From Pseudomonas alkylphenolica (lineage in GTDB: Bacteria; Pseudomonadota; Gammaproteobacteria; Pseudomonadales; Pseudomonadaceae), in assembly GCF_016009175.1 (NCBI RefSeq), contig NZ_JADUCM010000018.1, positions 51,561 through 115,560 on the forward strand: a DNA stretch of 64,000 bases, written 5' to 3'. Positions 17,736 through 26,599 of the stretch are shown here, piece after piece. A program made the translations under genes and the position numbers. Position 1 is the first letter of the stretch, and each line of letters starts with the position of its first letter. The notes under the pieces were generated by a model. The model did no database searches and was not told the DNA's origin. It saw only the letters and a program-made list of their open reading frames with translations.

Positions 17736-19358
17736 TCAGACTTTAAACCGCGATACACCGCCACGCAGGCCGGTTGCAACCTGGCTCAACTCATCGATGG
17801 CAAAGCTGGCCTGGCGCAGCGACTCGACGGTCTGGCTGCTGGCATCGCCCAGTTGCGCCAGGGCGTGGTTGATCTGCTCAGCGCCGGTGGCCTGCGCCTG
17901 CATCCCTTCATTGACCATCAGCACCCGCGGCGCCAGGGCCTGGACCTGATGAATGATCTGGCTCAGTTGTTCACCGACCTGCTGCACTTCGAACATGCCG
18001 CGGCGCACTTCTTCGGAGAACTTGTCCATACCCATGACCCCGGCTGACACCGCCGACTGGATCTCGCGGACCATCTGCTCGATGTCGTAAGTGGCCACGG
18101 CGGTCTGGTCGGCCAGGCGCCGCACTTCGGTGGCGACCACAGCAAAGCCACGCCCGTACTCACCGGCTTTTTCCGCCTCGATGGCGGCGTTGAGCGAGAG
18201 CAGGTTGGTCTGGTCGGCGACCTTGACGATGGTCACCACCACCTGGTTGATGTTGCCGGCCTTCTCGTTGAGGATCGCCAGCTTGTTGTTGACCAGGTCG
18301 GCGGCGCCCATCACCTGATGCATGGTCTCTTCCATGCGCGCCAGCCCCTGCTGCCCGGAACCGGCAAGAATCGACGCCTGATCGGCGGCCGAGGTAACTT
18401 CGGTCATGGTCCGTACCAGGTCACGCGAGGTGGCGGCAATTTCCCGCGAAGTAGCACCGATCTCAGTGGTGGTCGCGGCGGTTTCAGTGGCGGTTGCCTG
18501 TTGCTGCTTGGACGTGGCGGCAATCTCGGTGACCGAGGTGGTCACCTGCACCGAAGAGCGCTGGGCCTGGGACACGAGGTTGGTCAACTCGCCCATCATC
18601 TCGTTGAAGCCTGTCTCGACGGCGCCGAACTCGTCCTTGCGGTCGAGGTTCAGGCGCACGCTCAGGTCACCGCCCCTGAGCTTGTCCAGGGCATGCACGA
18701 TGCGTTGCATCGGCGCGGTAATGGCGCGCATCAGCAGCAAGCCGCAAATGGCTGCGGCAATGATCGCCAGGGTCAGCGAAATGGCCATGCTGAGCTTGGC
18801 CGTGATCACTGCACCATCAATCGACTCTGCTGCAGCTTCAGCGGCCTTGCGATTGTGTTCGATCACACCGTTCAAGTGCGTGCGGCCGGTGGTCCAGGCG
18901 GGCGTCAGCACCTCGTTGATCAACTGTCGAGCGGCGTTGTAATCCTTATTGCGGTAGGCCCCGACCACGCTATCCACAGCCTTGAGGTAGTTCTGCGCAT
19001 AACCGCCAAACTCCTCGAAGCGGGCCTGGTCGTCAGGGTCCTGGATGGTGCGCTGGTAGCTGTCCATGTGCTGCTTGAGGCGCGCGTCGAAGCTTTTGTA
19101 CAGCTCCATGTCAGCCGCAGTGAGCTCGCGATTGTCACTCAAGCCCACCAGTTGCTGGGTGAACAGATAGCTGTCTACCCAGGCACTGCGAATCATCGAG
19201 CTGTAGTAGACCCCGGGGATGCTGTCGGTGCGCACCGCTTCCTCACCGGCCTGGATCGTCAACAACCGCGAGTAAGCGGCAACCACCATGAGCAGCATGA
19301 TGGCAATTATCGCGGCGAAACTCGCCAGTATCCGTTGGCGCAAGGTCCAGTTTTTCAC
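17736..19358 (-). CDS. wspA: WspA, methyl-accepting chemotaxis-type receptor, 540 aa
   Basis: Inner-membrane receptor of the Wsp surface-contact/envelope-stress pathway. TM1 is at about 10-32, a periplasmic four-helix-bundle sensor at about 33-185, TM2 at about 188-210, then HAMP (LMRAITAPMQRIVHALDKLR) and a long signalling coiled coil. The hairpin tip reads EAEKAGEYGRGFAVVATEV. The start is GTG (MKNWTLRQRIL) with GAGGG upstream. It is the first gene of the wsp operon; the order A-B-C-D-E-F-R matches the known operon. Confidence 0.95.
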   Translation of the reverse strand: MKNWTLRQRILASFAAIIAIMLLMVVAAYSRLLTIQAGEEAVRTDSIPGVYYSSMIRSAWVDSYLFTQQLVGLSDNRELTAADMELYKSFDARLKQHMDSYQRTIQDPDDQARFEEFGGYAQNYLKAVDSVVGAYRNKDYNAARQLINEVLTPAWTTGRTHLNGVIEHNRKAAEAAAESIDGAVITAKLSMAISLTLAIIAAAICGLLLMRAITAPMQRIVHALDKLRGGDLSVRLNLDRKDEFGAVETGFNEMMGELTNLVSQAQRSSVQVTTSVTEIAATSKQQQATATETAATTTEIGATSREIAATSRDLVRTMTEVTSAADQASILAGSGQQGLARMEETMHQVMGAADLVNNKLAILNEKAGNINQVVVTIVKVADQTNLLSLNAAIEAEKAGEYGRGFAVVATEVRRLADQTAVATYDIEQMVREIQSAVSAGVMGMDKFSEEVRRGMFEVQQVGEQLSQIIHQVQALAPRVLMVNEGMQAQATGAEQINHALAQLGDASSQTVESLRQASFAIDELSQVATGLRGGVSRFKV

Positions 19359-19400
19359 AGTCAGCCCTCAAAGGTTCTACGCGAGCAGAAAAATTGGCTG

Positions 19401-19406
19401 AGTATA
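19401..19406 (-). promoter_or_regulatory. Candidate -10 box for the wsp operon
   Basis: TATACT on the minus strand, about 43 bases upstream of the wspA GTG. The matching -35 position is poor (GAAAAA at 17 bases), so a regulator or another sigma factor may be needed. Confidence 0.28.
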
Positions 19407-19488
19407 GCCCAGGCACTGCGCGGTTTTTCGCCTGACTTTGCGCACTGTTCGGCACTTATTGAGGGCAATAGTGGCCATTAGCCCGCAT

Positions 19489-20214
19489 TCATTGCGCGGC
19501 GGCCATCCGCACCTGATTTTCCAGCTCTGCCTTCAAGGCCGGGTCGAGCTTCAATTGCCGCGCCAGTTCGTCCAGGTAGGCGCGCTCCATGAAGTGTTCC
19601 TCGTCCACCATCATGACGCTGGCGATGTACATTTCAGCGGCCATTTCCGGCGTACTCGCAGCCCGGGCCACATCAGCCGGATCCAGCGGCTTGTTGAGTT
19701 CGGCGTGCAGCCAGTGCTGAAATTGCGGGTCGTTGTCGAGCCTGACGAACTCACCTTCGATCAAGGCCCGCTCGCGCTCATCGACATGGCCATCGGACTT
19801 GGCCGCGGCTACCAGCGCCTTGAGGATCGCCTGGCTGTGCTGTTCGACCTGCGCCGGCGGCAAACGATCGAGAGTCTGCGGCTCACCCGCCGACGTGGCG
19901 CCCTGCTTGGACTGCCAGTTGCCATACGCCTTGTAGGCCAATACCCCAAGGGCAGCCAGACCGCCGTAGGTCAGCGCTTTGCCGCCGTACTTGCGTGCTT
20001 TTTTGTTACCCAGCAGCAAGCCCATTGCGCCGGCGGCCAGGGCACCGCCACCGGCACCGCTGAGCAGGCTGCCCAGGCCGCCGCCTTTGCCGCCGAGCAG
20101 ATCACCCAGCCCACCACTTGCGCCGGGCTTTGCAGCCTGGCCTTTGCCAGCCTGGTTCTGCAACAGGTCCTGGCCGGATTTGAGCAATTGATCGAGTAAG
20201 CCACGGGTGTTCAT
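19489..20214 (-). CDS. YebE-like DUF533 protein with TerB-like domain, 241 aa
   Basis: Function unknown. The N-terminal 30 residues are polar. A glycine/alanine-rich stretch (about 33-75, many GG and LLSGAGGG repeats) runs into a hydrophobic segment (YGGLAALGVLAYKAYGNWQS, about 83-102), probably membrane-associated. The C-terminal half (about 125-238) is helical and TerB-like, with AAKSDGHVDERERALIEGEF and a second acidic stretch MMVDEEHFMERAYLDELA that could bind metal. This architecture is that of the DUF533/YebE inner-membrane family. It precedes the wsp operon but is separated from it by 130 bases. Confidence 0.85.
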   Translation of the reverse strand: MNTRGLLDQLLKSGQDLLQNQAGKGQAAKPGASGGLGDLLGGKGGGLGSLLSGAGGGALAAGAMGLLLGNKKARKYGGKALTYGGLAALGVLAYKAYGNWQSKQGATSAGEPQTLDRLPPAQVEQHSQAILKALVAAAKSDGHVDERERALIEGEFVRLDNDPQFQHWLHAELNKPLDPADVARAASTPEMAAEMYIASVMMVDEEHFMERAYLDELARQLKLDPALKAELENQVRMAAAQ

Positions 20215-20347
20215 CAGAGGTCTCCACTGTAGTCTTCGAGCTAGCTACTCTAGCGCGCTGCCTGTGTTGATCAGCTTGAAATGTATTGCTACACGTGACG
20301 AAGCCAATCACCTTCACTACCTGCGCCTTGCTCGCTTCGTCGCATAA

Positions 20348-20376
20348 ATTAAATTTAAATTGAATTTAAACTTAAT
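20348..20376. promoter_or_regulatory. 29-bp near-perfect palindrome, candidate TetR operator
   Basis: The core TTTAAATTGAATTTAAA (20354-20370) is a perfect inverted repeat around G20362, and the flanks ATTAA/TTAAT extend it to 29 bp with one mismatch (A20353/C20371). It is markedly AT-rich in a GC-rich genome and lies 45-75 bases upstream of the TetR-family start at 20422, in the divergent gap to the YebE-like gene. Size and symmetry fit a TetR dimer site that also covers a promoter (inference). Confidence 0.62.
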
Positions 20377-20421
20377 GAAGATCAATCTCTGCCAACGATC
20401 ATCCTCTGCGGAGCGCTTCCC

Positions 20422-21084
20422 ATGGCCACCTATCCCCGTGAACCTCGCAAAGACGGCGAAGCTACCCGCACGCGTATTCTCGAGGCTGCCGGCGAGCTCT
20501 TCGCCGCGCTTGGCCATGCCGATACCAGCAACAAGGCAGTGGCCGCCAAGGCCGAGGTTGACCTGGCGTCGATCAACTACCACTTCGGCAGCCGCAACGG
20601 CCTGTACCTGGCGGTACTGGATGAGGCCCGACGGCGCTTTCTGGATATTGCCGACCTCCAACGCATTACCCGCAGCGCACAACCGGCAGCGGAAAAACTG
20701 CGCGAACTGATCGAGCTCGTCGTACGCAAGGCGTCGCGAGGCCGTGAGAGCTGGCACTTGCGTGTGCTGGCGGCCGAAATTCTCACCCCCAGCAGCCAGA
20801 ACCCGACAGGCCTGCAGACCGAGGCGTCACTGAAACTGACACTGCTCAAAGGACTGTTCAGCGAAATTACCGCTATTGCGGTAGACGACCCTGCACTGAC
20901 CCGTTGCATCCTCTGCGTTACCGCCCCTTGGGCAATGCTGCTGATCGGCCCACGCGGTGGTTCCGGTGCCCTGCAGGAAATACTCGACATGCCCGGCGAT
21001 GTCGTTTCTGCCCAGCTGTACAGCTTCGCCCTGGCAGGGTTGCAGGAAGTCGGCCGGCAATACACGCAACGCGAAAGCCGCTGA
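20422..21084 (+). CDS. TetR/CerR-type transcriptional regulator, 220 aa
   Basis: The helix-turn-helix domain (about 15-65) reads TRTRILEAAGELFAALGHAD and VDLASINYHFGSRNGLYLAV. The C-terminal domain resembles the CerR (DUF1956) ligand domain with LRELIELVVRKASRGRESWH. The ATG at 20422 has GGAG nine bases upstream. It lies 46 bases before an MFS multidrug-efflux-like gene on the same strand, a common regulator/pump pairing. The nearby palindrome at 20348-20376 is the natural candidate operator, suggesting autorepression of both genes. Confidence 0.88.
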   Translation: MATYPREPRKDGEATRTRILEAAGELFAALGHADTSNKAVAAKAEVDLASINYHFGSRNGLYLAVLDEARRRFLDIADLQRITRSAQPAAEKLRELIELVVRKASRGRESWHLRVLAAEILTPSSQNPTGLQTEASLKLTLLKGLFSEITAIAVDDPALTRCILCVTAPWAMLLIGPRGGSGALQEILDMPGDVVSAQLYSFALAGLQEVGRQYTQRESR

Positions 21085-21130
21085 ATACGCACAGCCATCA
21101 TCGATTGCCCTTTTTTGTTCAGGTCCCCGC

Positions 21131-22663
21131 ATGCAACCGACATCCGAGAACGCTGCCGCTATCGCTACCGCCGCGCCCGTCGAGAAGGCCGAGCACCCGC
21201 CCATCCCTCTGTTGCTCAGTGCCTTGCTGCTGGTGATGTTCCTCGCAGCGCTGGACCAGACCATCGTCTCGACCGCCCTGCCGACTATCGTCAGCGACCT
21301 GGGCGGTTTGCGCTGGCTGTCCTGGGTGGTGACCGCCTATTTGCTGGCGTCCACCGTGGTGGTGCCGCTGTATGGCAAGTTCGGTGACCTCTATGGCCGC
21401 AAGCGCGTGCTGCAGGTTGCCATCGTCCTGTTCCTGGTGGGCTCGGTGCTGTGCGGCGCCGCGCAGAACATGACCGAGCTTGTATTGCTGCGCGCGCTTC
21501 AGGGCCTGGGCGGTGGCGGCTTGATGGTGGTGGCGATGGCGGCTATTGGCGACGTCATTCCACCCGCTGAACGTGGGCGCTACCAGGGGTTGTTTGGCGG
21601 CGTGTTCGGCCTGGCAACCGTGGTCGGGCCACTGATCGGCGGCTTTCTGGTCGAACAGCTGTCCTGGCGCTGGATCTTCTACATCAACCTGCCATTGGGG
21701 CTGCTCGCGCTGCTGGTGATCGGCAGTGTGTTCCGTCCACCCGTGGCCCGGGTAAAGCACGACATCGATTACATCGGCGCGTTCTTCCTGACCGTGGCGC
21801 TGGCCTCGCTGGTGCTCATTACCAGCCTGGGCGGCACCCAGTTTGCCTGGGCCTCGCTGGACATCCTGTGCCTGTCGCTGTTCGCCCTCATCGGCCTGGC
21901 AGGGTTCGTTCTTGAGCAGCGCCGCGCGGCCGAGCCGATCATGCCGCTGCACCTGTTCCGTCACCGCACTTTTGTGCTGGCCGGGCTGATCGGCTTTATC
22001 GTCGGCGTGTCATTGTTTGGCTCGGTGACCTTCCTGCCGATGTACATGCAGGTGGTCAAGGACGCCACCCCGACCAGCGCCGGTCTGCAGATGCTGCCAT
22101 TGATGGGCAGCCTGCTGGTGGTGTCCGCAATTACCGGGCGCCTGATCAGCCGCTGGGGCCGTTACCGGATCTTCCCGATCCTCGGCACCTTGCTCCAGGT
22201 GATCGCCCTGGGCCTGCTGAGCCGCCTGGACCTGGATACGCCAACGGCGCTGATGAACCTCTACATGGGGCTGCTGGGTGCCGGCCTGGGCATGGTCATG
22301 CAGGTGCTGATCCTCGCCGTGCAGAACAGCGTGGAGCTGCGCCACATGGGCGTTGCAACCTCGGGCGCGACGCTGTTCCGTTCGATTGGCGGAGCCATCG
22401 GTGTCTCGGTGTTTGGCGCCCTGTTCTCCCATAGCTTGCTCGATCGGCTGACCGGTGACTTCCCCGCCAGCGCCGGTGCCCCCGCCAGCTTGTCGCCGTC
22501 AGACGTGCATGCCCTCGCCGCGCCCCTGCAACACCTCTACCTGGAGGCGTTCTCCGGCGCCATGCACGGCGTGTTCCTGGTGGCCTGCGTGATCACCGGC
22601 GTTGCCTTTGCGTTGTCCTGGCTGCTGAAAGAAGTGCCCCTGCGCAAGGCACAGGGGGTCTGA
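21131..22663 (+). CDS. DHA2-type MFS multidrug efflux transporter, 510 aa
   Basis: Drug:H+ antiporter of the 14-helix EmrB/QacA group. Seen in the sequence: LDQTIVSTALPTIVSDLGGL in helix 1 (the DHA2 signature LDxTIVNxALP), loop motif YGKFGDLYGRKRVL and motif C-like GPLIGGFLVEQLSWRWIFY. About 14 hydrophobic segments are spread over the length. No HlyD/EmrA partner lies nearby, so it probably works alone in the inner membrane. The start MQPTSENAA was chosen because the longer frame overlaps the regulator. Substrate unknown. Confidence 0.92.
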   Translation: MQPTSENAAAIATAAPVEKAEHPPIPLLLSALLLVMFLAALDQTIVSTALPTIVSDLGGLRWLSWVVTAYLLASTVVVPLYGKFGDLYGRKRVLQVAIVLFLVGSVLCGAAQNMTELVLLRALQGLGGGGLMVVAMAAIGDVIPPAERGRYQGLFGGVFGLATVVGPLIGGFLVEQLSWRWIFYINLPLGLLALLVIGSVFRPPVARVKHDIDYIGAFFLTVALASLVLITSLGGTQFAWASLDILCLSLFALIGLAGFVLEQRRAAEPIMPLHLFRHRTFVLAGLIGFIVGVSLFGSVTFLPMYMQVVKDATPTSAGLQMLPLMGSLLVVSAITGRLISRWGRYRIFPILGTLLQVIALGLLSRLDLDTPTALMNLYMGLLGAGLGMVMQVLILAVQNSVELRHMGVATSGATLFRSIGGAIGVSVFGALFSHSLLDRLTGDFPASAGAPASLSPSDVHALAAPLQHLYLEAFSGAMHGVFLVACVITGVAFALSWLLKEVPLRKAQGV

Positions 22664-22731
22664 CGCCATAGCCATCGGAAAAAAAGATATACACTCCATC
22701 AGGCCGATAAAACTCATAAAAGATCGCCGCC

Positions 22732-23646
22732 ATGATGACCCTGCGCCAGATTCGCCACTTCATCGCCGTTGCTGAAACCGGCTCGATTTCCGCCGCGGCC
22801 CAGACCGCGTTCATTTCTCAATCCACCCTGACCCTGGCGATTCAGCAACTGGAGCAAGAGATCGGTGTCAGCCTGTTCAACCGCCACGCCAAGGGCATGA
22901 CCCTGACCCACCAGGGGCATCAGTTCCTGCGCCAGGCGCACTTGATCCTGGCCACCGTCGACAATGCCAAGCGCAGCCTGCAACAGAGCACCGACCAGGT
23001 TGCCGGGCAATTGACCATCGGCGTTACCAGCCTGGTCGCCGGCTATTACCTGGCCGACCTGCTGACCCGCTTCCAGCGCGCCTACCCCAACGTCGACATC
23101 CACGTCACCGAAGACGAACGTCCCTATATCGAACACTTGCTGGTCAGCGGCGAAATCGATGTCGGCGTGCTGATTCTCTCCAACCTCGAAGACCGCCTGG
23201 CGCTGCAGACCGAAGTCCTCACCCACTCCCCGCACCGGCTCTGGCTTCCGGCCCAGCACCCGTTGCTGGAGCGCGACAGCATCAGCCTGGCCGAAGTGGC
23301 ACTGGAGCCGCTGATTCAGCTCAACGTCGATGAAATGGAGCAGAACGCCAAGCGCATCTGGGCCGGTGCCGGCTTGCGCGCGCAGATCAGCCTGCGCACG
23401 GCCTCTACCGAAGCGGTGCGCAGCCTGGTGGCGGCGGGGCTCGGGGTATCGATCCAGCCCGACATGACCTACCGCCCGTGGTCACTGGAGGGTGACATTA
23501 TCGAAGCGCGGCCGCTGGCCGACCTGCACCAGACCCTCGACGTCGGCCTTGCCTGGCGCCGGGGCACGGCACGCCCGGCGCTGGTCGACCCGTTCCTCAC
23601 TGTCGCCCGCGAACAACCGACTGCCGGAAGACGGCATTCGATTTAA
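22732..23646 (+). CDS. LysR-family transcriptional regulator, 304 aa
   Basis: N-terminal winged helix (about 1-62) with LRQIRHFIAVAETGSISAAA and SQSTLTLAIQQLEQEIGVSL, then a periplasmic-binding-like effector domain (about 90-295). An alternative ATG one codon downstream exists. It lies upstream of the polyamine cluster on the same strand, 103 bases before the first aldehyde dehydrogenase, so it is the likely local regulator (inference from position). It is also close to the MFS gene. A dyad CTGAG-N10-CTCAG occurs in the downstream gap. Confidence 0.9.
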   Translation: MMTLRQIRHFIAVAETGSISAAAQTAFISQSTLTLAIQQLEQEIGVSLFNRHAKGMTLTHQGHQFLRQAHLILATVDNAKRSLQQSTDQVAGQLTIGVTSLVAGYYLADLLTRFQRAYPNVDIHVTEDERPYIEHLLVSGEIDVGVLILSNLEDRLALQTEVLTHSPHRLWLPAQHPLLERDSISLAEVALEPLIQLNVDEMEQNAKRIWAGAGLRAQISLRTASTEAVRSLVAAGLGVSIQPDMTYRPWSLEGDIIEARPLADLHQTLDVGLAWRRGTARPALVDPFLTVAREQPTAGRRHSI

Positions 23647-23749
23647 TCGAATGGTGCCTTCAGTATTTAGCATTTGTCGGGCTGGCTGAGTCGCTCTAGT
23701 CTCAGACAACGCATCCAACGTGCCACCATAAAAATAGAGAATCCGCACG

Positions 23750-25213
23750 ATGTCAGGTTCCCCCTCCACTGCGCTACGCACCGCCCTGCTCATTGATGGC
23801 GAGCTGGTGAACGGCAATGGCCTGGCCGAGCCCATTCTCAATCCGGCCACCGGCGCCGTGCTGGCACATATCCCCGAGGCCAGCACCGAACAGGTCGAAA
23901 CCGCGATCCTGGCCGCACACCGAGCCTTTGCCAGCTGGTCACGGACCACGCCACAACAGCGTGCCAACGTGCTCTTGGCGATTGCCGATGCCATCGAGCA
24001 GCATGCCGATCAACTGGCGCAGCTGGAGGCCCTGAACTGCGGCAAGCCGTTGCACCTGGCACGCCAGGACGACCTGCCGGCTGCCATCGATGTGTTCCGC
24101 TTCTTTGCCGGCGCCGTGCGCTGCCAGACCGGGCAACTGGCCGGCGAATACCTGCCCGGCTACACCAGCATGGTGCGCCGTGATGCATTGGGCGTGGTGG
24201 CGTCGATTGCGCCCTGGAACTACCCGATGATGATGGCGGCGTGGAAAATCGCCCCGGCCCTCGCAGCCGGCAACACCCTGGTGTTCAAACCGTCGGAACA
24301 CACACCGCTGTCGATCCTGGCCCTGGCACCCGCGCTCAATGCGCTGTTGCCGCCCGGTGTACTGAACATCATCTGCGGTGGCGGCGAAAGCGTCGGCAGT
24401 CACTTGGTCAGCCATGCCAAGGTGCGCATGGTGTCGCTGACCGGCGATATCGTCACCGGCCAGAAAATTCTGCAGGCCGCCTCGAAAACCCTCAAGCGCA
24501 CCCACCTTGAACTCGGTGGCAAAGCGCCCGTAATCGTCTGTGACGATGCCGACTTGCAGGCGGTGGTCGAGGGGGTTCGCACCTATGGTTACTACAACGC
24601 CGGGCAAGACTGCACCGCCGCCTGCCGCATCTATGCCCAGGCTGGCATCCATGATCGCCTGGTGGCCGAACTGGGTGCCGCGGTCGCCAGCCTGCGTTTC
24701 GCCGGCAAGCGCGACAGCGACAACGAAATCGGCCCGTTGATCACTGCCCGCCAGCGCGACCGGGTTGCCAGCTTTGTCGAGCGCGCGCTGAGCCAGCCGC
24801 ATATCGAGCGGATCACCGGCGCCGCCGTGCACTCAGGGCCTGGCTTCTATTACCAGCCAACCTTGCTCGCCGGCTGCAAGCAAAATGACGAGATCGTCCA
24901 GCGCGAGGTGTTCGGCCCGGTCGTGACCGTGACCCGCTTCGAGGCGCTGAGCCAGGCGGTTGACTGGGCCAATGACTCCGAGTACGGCCTGGCCTCCTCG
25001 GTGTGGACGCAGAACCTCGACAAGGCCATGCAGATCGCCGCCCGCCTGCAGTACGGCTGCACCTGGATCAACAGTCACTTCATGCTGGTCAGCGAAATGC
25101 CCCATGGCGGCCTGAAGCGCTCCGGGTACGGCAAGGATCTGTCCAGTGATTCGCTGCAGGACTACAGCGTGGTCCGCCACATCATGGCGCGCCACGGCGA
25201 GCATTTGGCCTAG
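23750..25213 (+). CDS. Aldehyde dehydrogenase, probable 4-aminobutyraldehyde dehydrogenase (copy 1), 487 aa
   Basis: NAD(P)-dependent oxidation of an aminoaldehyde, most likely 4-aminobutyraldehyde to GABA, given its neighbours. ALDH features: APWNYPMMMAAWKIAPALAA, cofactor-site VSLTGDIVTGQKI, general-base Glu in LELGGKAP and catalytic Cys in NAGQDCTAACR. NAGQDC-TAACR is typical of the PatD/aminobutyraldehyde branch. A close paralogue lies at 29407-30831 on the other side of the transporter genes. It is probably the first structural gene of the cluster. Confidence 0.9.
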   Translation: MSGSPSTALRTALLIDGELVNGNGLAEPILNPATGAVLAHIPEASTEQVETAILAAHRAFASWSRTTPQQRANVLLAIADAIEQHADQLAQLEALNCGKPLHLARQDDLPAAIDVFRFFAGAVRCQTGQLAGEYLPGYTSMVRRDALGVVASIAPWNYPMMMAAWKIAPALAAGNTLVFKPSEHTPLSILALAPALNALLPPGVLNIICGGGESVGSHLVSHAKVRMVSLTGDIVTGQKILQAASKTLKRTHLELGGKAPVIVCDDADLQAVVEGVRTYGYYNAGQDCTAACRIYAQAGIHDRLVAELGAAVASLRFAGKRDSDNEIGPLITARQRDRVASFVERALSQPHIERITGAAVHSGPGFYYQPTLLAGCKQNDEIVQREVFGPVVTVTRFEALSQAVDWANDSEYGLASSVWTQNLDKAMQIAARLQYGCTWINSHFMLVSEMPHGGLKRSGYGKDLSSDSLQDYSVVRHIMARHGEHLA

Positions 25214-25298
25214 ACCGGAACAACAGCACTACGCTTATAAGAGTTGTGTCACCGCTTTCACTACTGCCCCGACCATAATTTGAACAAGAGGGAATACC

Positions 25299-26450
25299 AT
25301 GTCAGTGCACAAGAACGCTCTGCTCAGCGCCCTGAGCACCGCCCTGCTGGCCAGTGCCGCGGTCCAGGCCGCCGAACCGCTCAAAGCCGTGGGCGCTGGC
25401 GAAGGCCAGCTGGATATCGTGGCGTGGCCTGGTTATATCGAGCGCGGTGAAAGCGACAAGGCCTACGACTGGGTCACCGGCTTCGAAAAGGAAACCGGCT
25501 GCAAGGTCAGCGTGAAAACCGCTGCCACCTCCGACGAAATGGTCAGCTTGATGGCCAAGGGCGGCTACGACCTGGTCACCGCCTCGGGCGACGCCTCGCT
25601 GCGCCTGATTGCCGGCAAGCGCGTACAGCCGATCAACACCGCGCTGATCCCCAACTGGAAGAACGTCGACCCGCGCATGCAGAACGGCGACTGGTTCGTG
25701 GTCAACAAGCAGGTTTATGGCACCCCTTACCAGTGGGGCCCTAACGTGCTGCTGTACAACACCAATGTATTCAAAGAAGCGCCGACCAGCTGGAACGTGG
25801 TGTTCGAGCCGCAGAACCTGCCTGATGGCAAGCCGAACAAGGGCCGTGTGCAGGCCTATGACGGCCCGATCTACATTGCCGACGCCGCGCTGTACCTGAA
25901 GTCGGCCAAGCCGGAGCTGGGCATCCAGAACCCCTACGAACTGAACGAAACCCAGTACAAGGCCGTGCTTGACCTGCTGCGCCAGCAACAACCGTTGATC
26001 CACCGCTACTGGCACGACGCAACCGTGCAGATGAGCGATGTGAAGAACGAAGGCGTCGCGGCCTCCAGCTCCTGGGGTTACATGGTCAACGGGCTGAAGG
26101 CCGACAACCAGCCGGTGGCTTCGACTGTGCCGAAAGAAGGTGCCACCGGCTGGGCCGACACCACCATGCTGCACACCGACGCCAAGCACCCGAACTGCGC
26201 CTACAAGTGGATGGACTGGTCGCTGCAACCGAAGGTCCAGGGTGATGTCGCCGCCTGGTTCGGCTCTCTGCCAGCGGTACCGGCAGCCTGCACCGGCAGC
26301 GAGCTGCTCGGCGCCGAGGGCTGCAAGACCAACGGCTACGACTTGTTCGAGAAGATCGCCTTCTGGAAAACCCCGCAGGCCGAGGGCGGCAAGTTCGTGC
26401 CGTACAGCCGCTGGACCCAGGACTACATCGCGATCATGGGCGGCCGCTGA
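25299..26450 (+). CDS. Periplasmic polyamine-binding protein of an ABC transporter (PotD/YdcS type), 383 aa
   Basis: Captures a polyamine or related cationic amine in the periplasm. The Sec signal peptide ends at ASAAVQA-AEP (about residue 24). The mature protein has the PotD-like start QLDIVAWPGYIERGE and the conserved TYQWGPN-type hinge (seen as YGTPYQWGPNVLLYNTNVF). A good ribosome site AGAGGGA precedes the ATG. The gene is followed by a REP hairpin element before the ATPase gene, a layout that often keeps binding-protein mRNA in excess. Exact substrate not determined; spermidine or putrescine is inferred from context. Confidence 0.92.
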   Translation: MSVHKNALLSALSTALLASAAVQAAEPLKAVGAGEGQLDIVAWPGYIERGESDKAYDWVTGFEKETGCKVSVKTAATSDEMVSLMAKGGYDLVTASGDASLRLIAGKRVQPINTALIPNWKNVDPRMQNGDWFVVNKQVYGTPYQWGPNVLLYNTNVFKEAPTSWNVVFEPQNLPDGKPNKGRVQAYDGPIYIADAALYLKSAKPELGIQNPYELNETQYKAVLDLLRQQQPLIHRYWHDATVQMSDVKNEGVAASSSWGYMVNGLKADNQPVASTVPKEGATGWADTTMLHTDAKHPNCAYKWMDWSLQPKVQGDVAAWFGSLPAVPAACTGSELLGAEGCKTNGYDLFEKIAFWKTPQAEGGKFVPYSRWTQDYIAIMGGR

Positions 26451-26461
26451 GTCCCCGTTCC

Positions 26462-26554
26462 CCTGTAGGAGCGGATTCATCCGCGAAGGCCCGCAGCGCG
26501 GGCCCAACATGGGGCTGCTTCGCAGCCCATCGCGGATAAATCCGCTCCTACAGG
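26462..26554. repeat. REP-type inverted repeat with two internal hairpins
   Basis: Arms CCTGTAGGAGCGGATTCATC... (26462-26487) and its near reverse complement ending CCGCTCCTACAGG (26531-26554) enclose two smaller hairpins, GGCCCGCAGCGCGGGCC and GGGCTGCTTCGCAGCCC. It lies 12 bases after the binding-protein stop and 46 bases before the ATPase start, inside the ABC operon. The arms differ from those of the REPs at 4128 and 32723 except for CTCCTACAGG. Confidence 0.85.
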
Positions 26555-26599
26555 AAATTGCGCCCACACAAACAACCCGCAGTCCGGAGCAACACCATC

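Noticed and set aside
20340..20380. AT-rich stretch as an insertion-sequence scar
   Set aside because: It is short, has no flanking target duplication or transposase fragment, and its symmetry fits an operator better.
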